Shown: positions 42,327-50,839, counted from the first letter of the stretch. The stretch: DNA of 64,000 nucleotides from an uncultured Clostridia bacterium (GCA_947066105.1 CAMSYM010000002.1:1-64000), one strand, 5' to 3'. A program made the numbers and translations. The notes: a model not told the origin generated them from the letters alone.

Positions 42327-42629
42327 TTATTCCGATTGTTGTTTCGAGCCGACAGGCGTTTCGCCTCGATAGATCATGTCGAGCATTTCGCGTGCGTATT
42401 CTTCGATGAACTCGGACGACTGACAGTAGGTTATCATATTGTCGTTTTGTTCGATAATGCGTTCAAGCTTGGCGTTTTGTTCGGCAAGCGAATTGCGCCG
42501 CGCGTTAGCCGCGCCGAGCCGCACGAGATTGACTATCAGCGCGACTATGAGCAGTACCAAAAGCACCGCCAATCCCGCGACCATTATTTTTGCCGCCGCC
42601 GTGTTGTTTTTAGATCTGCCGTTTGTCAT
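42327..42629 (-). CDS. divIC: Septum formation initiator (DivIC/FtsB family)
   Basis: This 100-residue bitopic protein has a basic cytoplasmic N-terminus, one membrane helix (AAAKIMVAGLAVLLVLLIVALIV), a coiled coil (NSLAEQNAKLERIIEQN) and the short C-terminal EFIEEYAREMLDMIYRGE typical of DivIC/FtsB. It joins FtsL and DivIB/FtsQ in the divisome. The -10 box ends nine bases before the ATG and no Shine-Dalgarno exists, so the message is nearly leaderless. Confidence 0.88.
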   Translation of the reverse strand: MTNGRSKNNTAAAKIMVAGLAVLLVLLIVALIVNLVRLGAANARRNSLAEQNAKLERIIEQNDNMITYCQSSEFIEEYAREMLDMIYRGETPVGSKQQSE

Positions 42630-42638
42630 AACGCTTTT

Positions 42639-42667
42639 ATTTTATCACCGCATTTCGGCATTGTCAA
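42639..42667 (-). promoter_or_regulatory. divIC promoter (near-leaderless)
   Basis: Minus strand TTGACA (42667-42662), 17 bases, TAAAAT (42644-42639), then nine bases to the ATG at 42629. Confidence 0.8.
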
Positions 42668-42733
42668 GTCTTTTACGACGTTCGTCGAGATAGCCGCTAT
42701 GTTTCGAAATTTTTCGCGCTATGCGCTTAATAG

Positions 42734-42762
42734 TTGACATTTCGAATAATATATGATATTAT
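42734..42762 (+). promoter_or_regulatory. Promoter of the second BspA-type lipoprotein
   Basis: TTGACA at 42734-42739, 17 bases, TATTAT at 42757-42762. It fixes the start of translation downstream, at 42845. Confidence 0.8.
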
Positions 42763-42844
42763 TATACCGATGACAACGGTGTCGCAAGCTATTGCGGCGC
42801 CGTTTTGCGTTATGTCACGGAAGTTGAAAGTGAGAAGGATCGGT

Positions 42845-43915
42845 ATGAAAAAAAGATATTGTTTATTGCTTTTTACGGTAGTCGCAGTGGTATGCGCGGC
42901 GTGTTTAACGGCATGCGGAACGGATAAGCGTCGGCTCGATACGCCGTCGGAGCTTGCCGTAGACGATTGCGATATCCTTACATGGAGCGAAATAGACGGT
43001 GCGAAAGGTTATACCGTAGATATAAACGGCGTAGAATACGAAGCGACGGAAAACGTCATGGATATTTTCAAAGCGACGTTGCGTCCCGATGTTTACAAAA
43101 TAAAAATATCGGCGTTCGGCAGCTTCGACGATAGCGACGTGTCCGAATGGTCGGAAGAGTACGAGTATAAGGTTTCCGATTTTTATCAAAACGGATTGCA
43201 AGTATACTTATGCGACGACGGTGCGGTAGAATTATCAGTAAAGGAAAAAGCGTATTTATCGGGTAAGATCTTTATTCCCGACGGAATCATGCGTATAGCG
43301 AAAGAAGCGTTCCGAAATTGCGATAAAATAACGGGCGTTTATATTTCGGAAAGCGTTGTCGAAATCGGCTCGTATGCTTTTGCGGAGTGTTCGTCGCTTA
43401 AAAGGATAACGTTTCCCGACGGTTGCAATACTATCCCGAGCTCTTGTTGTATGGAAGATACAGCCTTGCGGCAGGCGGATATCCCAGACGGCGTGGAAAG
43501 GATAGGTTTGTTTGCATTTTTGGGTTGTATCGATCTGTCCGAAATTAGTTTGCCCGAAAGCGTGATTTATATAGAAAATTGCGCCTTTGAGAGATGTGAA
43601 AAGCTTAAAAATATAATATTGCCGAGCAGACTGAGAGCTATCGAACGTTATACTTTCTCATACTGTGTCGGTTTGGAATCCGTGCATATCCCGCAAGACG
43701 TTAAAACGATAGATAGCAGTGCGTTTATATATTGTTCGAGCTTGTCCGAAATAAGCGTCGACGACGAAAACGATAAGTATATAGTCGACGGGAACTGCCT
43801 TATTCGCAAAGCGGATAATGCCGTTGTGTTGGGCGGAAGCGAAGTCGCTATACCCGACTATGCGACCGAAATAGCATCTAACGCTTTTTTTACAGGAAGG
43901 GTTTGCGGTCGATAA
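42845..43915 (+). CDS. BspA-type leucine-rich-repeat lipoprotein, 5' part of a frameshifted gene
   Basis: The first 356 residues of a lipoprotein. The signal peptide ends in LTAC (MKKRYCLLLFTVVAVV onward). A fibronectin-type-III-like domain follows (DILTWSEIDGAKGYTVDING, about 40-110), then BspA-type repeats (AFLGCIDLSEISLPESV). AAGGAT precedes ATG 42845. The frame ends at 43915, after a T7 tract (43885-43891). With eight T's it would continue as SNAFFYRKGLRSITVPEG into the next frame. A single-base loss at this tract therefore splits one gene, by phase variation, mutation or sequencing error. Confidence 0.85.
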   Translation: MKKRYCLLLFTVVAVVCAACLTACGTDKRRLDTPSELAVDDCDILTWSEIDGAKGYTVDINGVEYEATENVMDIFKATLRPDVYKIKISAFGSFDDSDVSEWSEEYEYKVSDFYQNGLQVYLCDDGAVELSVKEKAYLSGKIFIPDGIMRIAKEAFRNCDKITGVYISESVVEIGSYAFAECSSLKRITFPDGCNTIPSSCCMEDTALRQADIPDGVERIGLFAFLGCIDLSEISLPESVIYIENCAFERCEKLKNIILPSRLRAIERYTFSYCVGLESVHIPQDVKTIDSSAFIYCSSLSEISVDDENDKYIVDGNCLIRKADNAVVLGGSEVAIPDYATEIASNAFFTGRVCGR

Positions 43916-44760
43916 CCGTGCCGGAAGGCGTGCTCACGATACATCAAACGGCGTTCAATTATTGCGACGGGTTGACAGACGTGGCGTTACCGTCCACGTT
44001 GACGCAACTGCAATTTCAAGACAACGGGGGGGGGTATCATGCGTTTAGATTTTGCGCAAATTTGGAAAGTATAGTCATATCCGAAAAAAACGCGAAGTAT
44101 AAAGTCGACGGAAATTGTCTTATTCGCAAAGCGGATAACGCCGTGGTGTTCGGTTGCAAAAATAGCGTCATTCCCGATTATGCGGAGATCGTTTGCGTCG
44201 ACGCTTTCAGTAGAGTTGTCGGCTTGACGGATATCGTTATCCCGTACGGAGTCAAGAGTATCGAATGCGGCGCATTTGCCGAAACGGGCTTAACAAGCGT
44301 ATTTATACCGTCGAGCGTAGTCGAAATAGAAACGGAAGCGTTTTCTGGAGTTACGGTATATACGTCGTTTTCGGAATGGCAACCGAAATGGGACGTATAT
44401 GGGGTTGTCCCTTTCGGCGGCGTTCAAAAGGCGGCGTTTCACGAGTGCATTATATTTTACGGTTGCGGTGCGGACGGCGATCGCGGGAATTACGTTGTTT
44501 CCTTGGCGGACGCAACTGCCGTAGAAATTGTATACAGCGGGCAAAACAACGTCGTAGGCGAAAAATTGTTTAACGATCCGCGAGCGCCTAAGCGCGACGG
44601 CTATAAATTCGACGGGTGGGCGACGGAGAGCGGCAACGCGCCGAGCTATTTGCCGTATGAATGCGGCGACGGAGTTATTGCCTCATTATCGGCAAAACAG
44701 CGCGAAGGTATAGCTCAAGGTACGAGTTTATACGCCGTTTGGTCGCCGCTCGATAAATAA
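43903..44760 (+). CDS. BspA-type leucine-rich-repeat lipoprotein, 3' part of the frameshifted gene
   Basis: The continuation of the lipoprotein in the next frame: more repeats (GVLTIHQTAFNYCDGLTDVAL) and a C-terminal InlB/flg_new-type beta repeat (PRAPKRDGYKFDGWATESGN). It has no ribosome site or signal of its own, so it is not a separate gene. It contains a G9 tract at 44026-44034 (QDNGGGYHAF). A DNA direct repeat of about 40 bases occurs at about 43785 and 44104 (the CLIRKADNAVV segments), which could recombine. Confidence 0.8.
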   Translation: MRSITVPEGVLTIHQTAFNYCDGLTDVALPSTLTQLQFQDNGGGYHAFRFCANLESIVISEKNAKYKVDGNCLIRKADNAVVFGCKNSVIPDYAEIVCVDAFSRVVGLTDIVIPYGVKSIECGAFAETGLTSVFIPSSVVEIETEAFSGVTVYTSFSEWQPKWDVYGVVPFGGVQKAAFHECIIFYGCGADGDRGNYVVSLADATAVEIVYSGQNNVVGEKLFNDPRAPKRDGYKFDGWATESGNAPSYLPYECGDGVIASLSAKQREGIAQGTSLYAVWSPLDK

Positions 44761-44783
44761 TAGATCATTGACAACGCAAAACA

Positions 44784-44826
44784 AAACAGCCGTACATATC
44801 GATCGTACGGCTGTTTGCGTTTTTTT
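44784..44826 (+). terminator. Strong intrinsic terminator after the BspA lipoprotein
   Basis: A perfect 12-base stem AAACAGCCGTAC/GTACGGCTGTTT (44784-44816), nine-base loop, followed by GCG and T7. Confidence 0.9.
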
Positions 44827-44835
44827 GTTTTTATT

Positions 44836-44905
44836 CGAGAAGCAAATTTGTTTGCTTGCAAGGGCAAATTTGCGACGACGACAAAAGGTTTAATACCTTT
44901 TATTT
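44836..44905. repeat. Short dispersed repeat (GCTTGCAAG...CGACGAC type), copy 2
   Basis: It contains the dyad GCAAATTTG/CAAATTTGC, with TTTGCTTGCAAG in its loop. GCGACGACGACAAAAG and TTTAATACCTTTTATTT follow. It matches the word order at 37385-37450 and overlaps the end of gltX, where it could serve as a terminator on the minus strand. Confidence 0.55.
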
Positions 44906-46312
44906 TTCGAGTCGCGCTTTGACGACGGTCATGCGACGCAACGCTTCGTCTTTGCCGAACAGCTTGACCATTTCCGCGCCGCCGCCCGGCGTAGCCGCCG
45001 CGCCCGTAAGCGCTATGCGGTGTATCCACAGTACTTGACCTTTTTTAAGCCCGCGCTTTTCGGCGAGTGCTTCGAGCGCGGCGTTCATGTCGTCCGCCTT
45101 GGTGCATTCTATGCATTCGTCTATCAGCTCGCGCGCCATATCGACGGTGGTTTTCCATTTTTTATTGACGAAAAGCTCCAAGTCGAAGTTGTCGAACGCA
45201 TCGATAAACGCGGCGCGTTCCTTTATGTCGGACAGCACTTCCACGCGCGATTGCAACAGCTCGGACAGGTAAACGTAATCGACGTTTTTATCGGGGCAGT
45301 ACTTTTCGTAGTAGGGAAGCGCGGCTTTATGAAAATCGTCGACGGGCATTTCCTTGACGTACAGCGAATTGAGCCAGCGCATTTTGGTTTCGTCGAATAT
45401 GGACGACGACTTTTGCAGTCCGTCGATGGAGAAGCTTTCGACAAGCTCGTCCATGCTCATTTTTTCGCGGTTGTTCTTGGGATTCCAACCGAGAAGCGCG
45501 ATATAATTGACTATGGCGTGCGGGAGAAAGCCTTTTGCCAAAAAGTCCTCGAAGCCCGCGTCGCCGTCGCGCTTGCTCAGCTTGTGTTGCGCATCGCGCA
45601 TGATCGGTTGCAGGTGGATATAAACGGGACGCTCCCAGCCGAGCGCGTCATACAAAAGGTTGTACTTTGGCGTAGACATCAAATACTCGACGCCGCGTAT
45701 ACAGTGCGTTATGCCCATCAAGTGATCGTCTATGACGTTGGCGAAGTTGTACGTGGGCATGCCGTCCGATTTGATAAGTATATTGTCTTCGAGATCTTTG
45801 AAGTCGACCGTAACGTCGCCGAAAACTTCGTCGTGGTAGGTGGATGTGCCGTTTTCGGGAATGTTTTGGCGTATAACGTACGGTTCGCCCGCGGCTATGC
45901 GCGCTTGCGCTTCCGCCTTGGATAAACGCATGCAATGCTTGTCGTACTTGGTCGCGCCGTCGGCGTGCATTTGTTCGAGCCGTTCTTTGGTGCAAAAACA
46001 GTAGTATGCGTCGCCGCTGTCCAACAGCTTTTGCGCGTATTCGAGATATATATCCTTGCGCTCGGACTGAACGTACGGACCGCAGTCACCGCCGACGATA
46101 GGACCTTCGTCGTAGTGCATGCCCGCTTTTTCGAGCGCGGAAATTATAATATCGACCGCGCCCTTGACTTCGCGCGTGCGGTCGGTGTCTTCGATGCGCA
46201 GTATGAACTTGCCGTTGTTCTTTTTGGCGTAAAGATAAGCGTAAAGCGCGGTGCGCAGTCCGCCTATGTGCAGGTAGCCTGTGGGGCTGGGCGCAAATCT
46301 CGTTCTGACCAT
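44900..46312 (-). CDS. gltX: Glutamyl-tRNA synthetase
   Basis: This 470-residue class I synthetase has the HIGH-type motif FAPSPTGYLHIGGLRTALY at residues 5-23 and the KMSKS-type KLSKRDGD near 240. A C-terminal helical anticodon-binding domain follows. The start at 46312 (MVRTRFAPSPTG, with AAGGAGATGAT upstream) is clear. Length is normal. It stands alone on the minus strand, convergent with the BspA lipoprotein. Confidence 0.97.
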   Translation of the reverse strand: MVRTRFAPSPTGYLHIGGLRTALYAYLYAKKNNGKFILRIEDTDRTREVKGAVDIIISALEKAGMHYDEGPIVGGDCGPYVQSERKDIYLEYAQKLLDSGDAYYCFCTKERLEQMHADGATKYDKHCMRLSKAEAQARIAAGEPYVIRQNIPENGTSTYHDEVFGDVTVDFKDLEDNILIKSDGMPTYNFANVIDDHLMGITHCIRGVEYLMSTPKYNLLYDALGWERPVYIHLQPIMRDAQHKLSKRDGDAGFEDFLAKGFLPHAIVNYIALLGWNPKNNREKMSMDELVESFSIDGLQKSSSIFDETKMRWLNSLYVKEMPVDDFHKAALPYYEKYCPDKNVDYVYLSELLQSRVEVLSDIKERAAFIDAFDNFDLELFVNKKWKTTVDMARELIDECIECTKADDMNAALEALAEKRGLKKGQVLWIHRIALTGAAATPGGGAEMVKLFGKDEALRRMTVVKARLEK

Positions 46313-46406
46313 ATCATCTCCTTGGCGCATACGCAGGCATGCGACGCTTGACAGTTTTGTCGCGGCGTGGTACAATTATCTTGCTTGTGCGCGTTGATCG
46401 TTACCG

Positions 46407-46445
46407 TATAATTGTAATGCTTTTCCGCGCAAAACGCAAGCATTA
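46407..46445 (+). promoter_or_regulatory. -10 box and leader hairpin of the dipeptidase gene
   Basis: TATAAT at 46407-46412. Then a perfect 8-base inverted repeat TAATGCTT (46415-46422) and AAGCATTA (46438-46445), whose right arm abuts the Shine-Dalgarno AAGGAC. The -35 is weak. The hairpin could affect initiation. Confidence 0.45.
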
Positions 46446-46455
46446 AGGACGTGTT

Positions 46456-47874
46456 ATGAACGAAGAAAAATTATCGACGGATATTTTGAACGACCTGAGC
46501 GAGATAGTCGCCGTGCCGAGCGTGTATTCCGCGCCGCAAAACGGCATGCCGTACGGCAAGGCGTGTTACGACGCGCTTGTGTGGTTTGTGGATAAAGCGC
46601 GGTCTTACGGGCTTAAAGCCGAGCTTATCGACGGCGCGTGCGCGTATGCCGAGATCGGATCTGGCAAGGAGTGCGTCGGCATTCTCGGTCATCTCGACGT
46701 AGTGCCTGCTGGCAACGGTTGGGCGACCGATCCGTTTAAAATGGTCGAGGAAAACGGCAAGGTCTACGGGCGCGGCGTGGGCGACGATAAGGGCGCGGTC
46801 GTGGTGTGTCTGCATGCGCTCAAAACGCTCGCCGAACAAAAAACTCCGCTCAAACGTCGCGTGCGTCTTATCGTCGGCGCGGACGAGGAGCGCGGAAGTT
46901 CGTGCATTCGTCGTTATGTCGAAACGGGAAACGAGATACCCGCAATGTCGTTTGTGCCCGACTCGGAATTCCCCGTTATCAACAGCGAAAAGGGGATCGC
47001 GCATATCATACTCGAATTCGCCGACGACGCGTTGACTGCGTGCGTTACCGATATAGTCGGCGCGGAATGCGCAAACGCCGTACCCGACAGGGCGAGCTTT
47101 AAGATATCCAAACAGAGCAAGCTTTACGACGCGCTTTGCGCCGCTTGCGGCGGTGCGCCTACTGCGGAGTTATTTAAAAAAACGCCGCTCGCCGAGCAGA
47201 TAATTTCCGCGGGCAACGGGTTTTCGGACTACGAAATTTACAATACCGCGGACGGCGTGACGGTCGTCGCCAACGGCACGGCGGAACACGCGTCTACGCC
47301 CGAAAAGGGCGATAACGCGCTGTGGAAGGCGCTGGGCGTGCTTGCGGCGTACAACGGCGTTATAGGCTCGGAATATATCGAACGGATATACGAATATTTA
47401 TGCACTCCGCTCGCGAGCGGAAAGCTCGGCGTTTACGTCGACGATCCCAAGAGCGGCGACACGTCGATGTGCCTGTCGCAGGCGTGGATAGAAAACGGCA
47501 AGCTCCGACTTTTGATCGACTTCCGTTTGCCGCTCGGCGTTACCGCGGACTTCGTCGCGGGCAAGCTTCAAGAGCATACGGGGTGTAAAGCGGTCGTGCG
47601 CGATTATCACGAAAACCTGTACGTCGACGAAAACGCGCCGCTCGTGCAGACCCTGTTAAAGGTGTACCGCGGTATAACGGGCGACATGACTCCGCCGCTG
47701 AAAATGGGCGGCGGCACGTATGCGCGCGAACTGCCCAATGCGGTCGCGTTCGGTTGTACGCCCGTCGATCTCGAAATAAACATGCACCGCGCCGACGAGA
47801 ATTTTCCGATAGCTCAGTTGATGAAAAACTACGAGATATATCTCGCGGCGGCGATCGAGCTGGCGAATATATAG
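46456..47874 (+). CDS. PepV-like (Sapep) dipeptidase, M20 metallopeptidase
   Basis: This 472-residue di-zinc peptidase has the first metal motif GHLDVVPAGNGW (about residue 77), GRGVGDDKG near 111 and DEERGSSC near 139 with the catalytic Glu. A lid domain over about 190-330 and the last ligand in the C-terminal GGGTYARELP region follow the Sapep/PepV arrangement. These enzymes hydrolyse dipeptides in the cytoplasm. AAGGACG precedes the ATG. The neighbours are unrelated. Confidence 0.92.
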   Translation: MNEEKLSTDILNDLSEIVAVPSVYSAPQNGMPYGKACYDALVWFVDKARSYGLKAELIDGACAYAEIGSGKECVGILGHLDVVPAGNGWATDPFKMVEENGKVYGRGVGDDKGAVVVCLHALKTLAEQKTPLKRRVRLIVGADEERGSSCIRRYVETGNEIPAMSFVPDSEFPVINSEKGIAHIILEFADDALTACVTDIVGAECANAVPDRASFKISKQSKLYDALCAACGGAPTAELFKKTPLAEQIISAGNGFSDYEIYNTADGVTVVANGTAEHASTPEKGDNALWKALGVLAAYNGVIGSEYIERIYEYLCTPLASGKLGVYVDDPKSGDTSMCLSQAWIENGKLRLLIDFRLPLGVTADFVAGKLQEHTGCKAVVRDYHENLYVDENAPLVQTLLKVYRGITGDMTPPLKMGGGTYARELPNAVAFGCTPVDLEINMHRADENFPIAQLMKNYEIYLAAAIELANI

Positions 47875-47879
47875 AGAAT

Positions 47880-48200
47880 TCGGAAAGCGGAATTACGGTC
47901 GATTTAATATTAGTGCGGCTACGCCTAGATCTCTCCGCTACGTGCGCAAGCTCACTTCGGTCGAGATGATGGGGATAGTGGTTTAGCTACTCTCATTCGT
48001 TCGGTCGAGATGACATCCGTACTTTTTTGTCATCCTGAGCGAAGCGAAGGATCTCAACATTATAAATAAAAATAAGGATGAGATTGCCCACTGCGCTACG
48101 CTTGTTCAGAATAAGGCTACGCCTTGCTACGTAGGACAAAAAAGGTGGTACGCTACACTTGTTCGGAATAGCCTGCGACTGCTACGCAAGACAAAACAGT
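47880..48200. repeat. Intergenic repeat block 8
   Basis: ATTCGGAAAGCGGAATTACGG, a hairpin core at about 47927-47974, and a second-family fold-back at about 48027-48150 (CATCCTGAGCGAAGCGAAGG to GCTACGTAGGACAAAAAAGG). The remaining bases to 48313 hold the thioredoxin leader, with AAAGGAG before its ATG. Confidence 0.85.
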
Positions 48201-48313
48201 GTTACATTGCGCCCTTGATCTTACGGCAACAGTCTTATTTGTAAAACCGCGATAGATAAATTTCGTTCGCGAACCCATACTAAAATAAACCCCAAAAAAG
48301 GAGAAATAATATC

Positions 48314-48616
48314 ATGATAAAACTCAATCCCACGGTAGAAGAATTCAACCAAATAACGTCGAGCGGCAAGACGATTGTCGACTTCTGGGCGGGCTGGTGC
48401 GGTCCGTGCCGCGCGCAAGCGCCCATAGTGGAGGACATCGCCAAAACCACCGATATCGATCTTATAAAGATCGACGTAGACGTAGACGATACGTTGCCCG
48501 TCGATTTTCAGGTAAGCAGTATCCCTACGCTCGTGCTTTTTGAAAACGGCGTTGTCGTGGACAAGCTGATCGGACTAAGCTCCAAGGAAGAGATCCTTAA
48601 AGCGTTCGGCGGTTGA
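48314..48616 (+). CDS. trxA: Thioredoxin
   Basis: This 100-residue single-domain thioredoxin has the active site WCGPC in FWAGWCGPCRAQ and the cis-proline segment SSIPTLVLFENG. It reduces protein disulfides in the cytoplasm. Slightly short but complete. AAAGGAG lies upstream of the ATG, and a terminator follows. No thioredoxin reductase is in the window. Confidence 0.95.
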   Translation: MIKLNPTVEEFNQITSSGKTIVDFWAGWCGPCRAQAPIVEDIAKTTDIDLIKIDVDVDDTLPVDFQVSSIPTLVLFENGVVVDKLIGLSSKEEILKAFGG

Positions 48617-48649
48617 TCGGTATAAGCACATTTATATTATTTTCGCATT

Positions 48650-48685
48650 ACGACGGGAGCGACGATATATCGGCGTTCCCGTCGT
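48650..48685 (+). terminator. Hairpin after thioredoxin
   Basis: A perfect 9-base outer stem ACGACGGGA/TCCCGTCGT with an inner partly pairing region; no T tract. Confidence 0.6.
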
Positions 48686-48732
48686 TCGTTGATAAAACAT
48701 ATCGGACGTTTTTTTGATTTTAACGATACGTA

Positions 48733-48761
48733 TTGACAAACGGTAGAGTTTACTGTATAAT
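48733..48761 (+). promoter_or_regulatory. Promoter of the LytTR/GHKL two-component operon
   Basis: TTGACA at 48733-48738, 17 bases and a perfect TATAAT at 48756-48761. It excludes starts upstream of about 48768. Confidence 0.85.
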
Positions 48762-48798
48762 TAAACATACTCGAAGGATAAATGCAGGGAGCGTGATC

Positions 48799-49554
48799 TT
48801 GTTAAAGCTTGCGATAGTGGAAAACGACGGCGAGCAGGCGGCGCGGCTGGAAGGGTACGTGCGCAGGTTCGAAGATGAGTTCGGCGAAAAATGCGACGTC
48901 GTGGTTTTTCGCGACGGCGTGGATATAGTCAGCGATTACACGGGCGATTTCGATGGCGTGTTTATGGATATAGATATGCCTATGATGGACGGTATGACCG
49001 CCGCCGAAAAGATCAGAGAAACGGACGAACGGGTTTGCATAGTTTTTGTGACCGATCTCGCGCAGTACGCCTTGCGCGGATATAAGGTGAACGCGCTCGA
49101 TTATTTGGTAAAGCCTGTCGATTACTTTGAATTTTCCATAGAATTGAAAAAAATGATCCGCAGTAAAAAAGCGAACGCGAGCGAGTATATATGGCTGTCG
49201 GCGCAGGGTGCGGGCAAAAGGGTGTCGTTGCAGGATATAGCGTATGTGGATATTTTGGCGCACGATATACGGATACATGTGGACGGCGCGCGTAAGGACG
49301 AAATAGTTTTTCGCGGCACGCTGAAAGATATAGAAGAACGGCTGGACGGCAAACCGTTTTCGCGCTGTCATAATTGTTATATAGTTAATTTGCGATACGT
49401 TACGAGCGTTGACGGTGACGAGATCCTGCTCGAAAACGGCGAAAGGGTGTTTATCAGCCGCAACAGGAGAAAGAAATTCATGACCGATCTTACCAATTAT
49501 ATCGCGGTCAACGGCGGATACGCTCGAAAATCACGGGGGGGGGGTATAGAATAA
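48799..49554 (+). CDS. LytTR-family response regulator, TTG start, G10 tract near the end
   Basis: This 251-residue regulator starts at TTG 48799 (AGGGAG seven bases upstream). The receiver domain spans 1-120, with phospho-acceptor Asp57 in VFMDIDMPMMDG and the conserved Lys in YLVKPVD. The LytTR DNA-binding domain spans about 135-235 (FSRCHNCYIVNL is typical). The last codons contain a G10 tract (49535-49544) encoding RGGG. A change of one base would alter the tail and the spacing or overlap with the kinase gene, which starts two bases after the stop. Confidence 0.92.
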   Translation: MLKLAIVENDGEQAARLEGYVRRFEDEFGEKCDVVVFRDGVDIVSDYTGDFDGVFMDIDMPMMDGMTAAEKIRETDERVCIVFVTDLAQYALRGYKVNALDYLVKPVDYFEFSIELKKMIRSKKANASEYIWLSAQGAGKRVSLQDIAYVDILAHDIRIHVDGARKDEIVFRGTLKDIEERLDGKPFSRCHNCYIVNLRYVTSVDGDEILLENGERVFISRNRRKKFMTDLTNYIAVNGGYARKSRGGGIE

Positions 49555-49555
49555 C

Positions 49556-50833
49556 ATGCTTTCCAATCCCTTTGTGTTTATCAGGTATATCGGATTTTTC
49601 TCGTTCTTTTCGGAGCTTGCGATAATACAGTTTTTATTCATGCGCAAATTTGCGCGCCGATCGTTCTTTTGGATACGATTGCTTGTCGGTACGGCTGTCG
49701 GCGTGGTGTTCGTATTTATGCCGAGCCTTTCGGCGGGACCGGTCGGGTTTGCATATTTCGTAGTGCTTGCGTATGTAGTGGGATTTGCGACGTTTTGCTT
49801 TAAGGCGAACGTATTCAACTGTATATTCTACGGGCTTGCGGCATGGGCGGTCCAACACATGGCGTGGAGCTTTTATCTTATAGCGTGCATGCTGTTCAAA
49901 ATGGATACCGCCGTTACGGTAACGGTATACATTTCTATTTATGCGGCGACGTATACGGCGACTTTCTTTGCTTTTTCGTTCGGGCGAAACGATCACGTGA
50001 TACACCGCGAACGACTTATGGCGGGCGTGATCTCTGCGGTGGTGTTGTTCGTGACGACGGTGCTGTATGATTTTTCGGTCGCGCAGGACGGTAATTCGGT
50101 TTGGACGTCGTTGTATGCGGCGATACTGTCGCTCACTATACTGTTCGTTCAGTTCGGAATACTGTCCAAGGATTTTTTGCGGCGCAAAAGCGAGCAGTTG
50201 GAGCTTGATAAGGCGACGCTCGAAAAGTTGTTGTACAGTCGTAATAAACAGCAAATGCTGACTAACGAAACGGTGGAAATAATCAACCGTAAGTGTCACG
50301 ACCTTAAACACCAAATATCTTTGTTGCGGTCGGAACAGGGCGCGTGCAAGGATGCGTTTCTCGACGAGATAGAAAAGGCGGTCATGGTTTACGGCGATAT
50401 AGCCAAAACGGGCAATAACGCGCTCGATATTACTTTGACGGAAAAGTGTTTGCTGTGCGGCGAGCGCGGGATCAAGTTTACTTATATAGTGGACGGCGAA
50501 AGCCTTGATGCGCTCGATCCCGTCGACGTGTCGGCGCTGTTCGGGAATATTTTGGACAACGCGATAGAAAGCGTCGCGCGCGAACCCGACGATCGAAAAA
50601 TAATCAGACTCAACGTTTCGGTCGTTCACGGGTATTTGCGCATACATTGCGAAAACTATTGCGGACACGAAGTTGTGTTCGCGGACGGACTGCCCGCGCC
50701 CGACGCCCAAAAGGGCGAGTATCACGGATTCGGCACGCGCAGTATAAGGTACATTGCCGAAAAGTACGACGGCAACGTCGTGATGGAGCGCAAGGACGAG
50801 TTGTTTAACGTTAATATAATAATTCCGATTTGA
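49556..50833 (+). CDS. GHKL sensor histidine kinase (AgrC/NatK-like)
   Basis: This 425-residue kinase has six or so membrane helices over about 1-215, a coiled dimerisation stretch, the phospho-acceptor His in NRKCHDLKHQISLL (about 245), and a GHKL ATPase domain with N-box NILDNAIESV and G-box GFGTRSIRYIAEKYDG. This architecture suits detection of a peptide or membrane signal. Its ATG is 11 bases after the G10 tract, which is the only purine-rich ribosome site available. The partner is the upstream LytTR regulator. No AgrD-like peptide gene was seen. Confidence 0.92.
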   Translation: MLSNPFVFIRYIGFFSFFSELAIIQFLFMRKFARRSFFWIRLLVGTAVGVVFVFMPSLSAGPVGFAYFVVLAYVVGFATFCFKANVFNCIFYGLAAWAVQHMAWSFYLIACMLFKMDTAVTVTVYISIYAATYTATFFAFSFGRNDHVIHRERLMAGVISAVVLFVTTVLYDFSVAQDGNSVWTSLYAAILSLTILFVQFGILSKDFLRRKSEQLELDKATLEKLLYSRNKQQMLTNETVEIINRKCHDLKHQISLLRSEQGACKDAFLDEIEKAVMVYGDIAKTGNNALDITLTEKCLLCGERGIKFTYIVDGESLDALDPVDVSALFGNILDNAIESVAREPDDRKIIRLNVSVVHGYLRIHCENYCGHEVVFADGLPAPDAQKGEYHGFGTRSIRYIAEKYDGNVVMERKDELFNVNIIIPI

Positions 50834-50839
50834 AAGAAT

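Noticed and set aside
42734-42844. Upstream TTG start of the second BspA lipoprotein
   Set aside because: The codon is part of the -35 box. ATG 42845 gives a proper lipoprotein signal.
48733-48798. Upstream TTG start of the LytTR regulator
   Set aside because: It lies in the -35 box of a perfect sigma-A promoter. TTG 48799 has AGGGAG seven bases upstream and begins the receiver domain.
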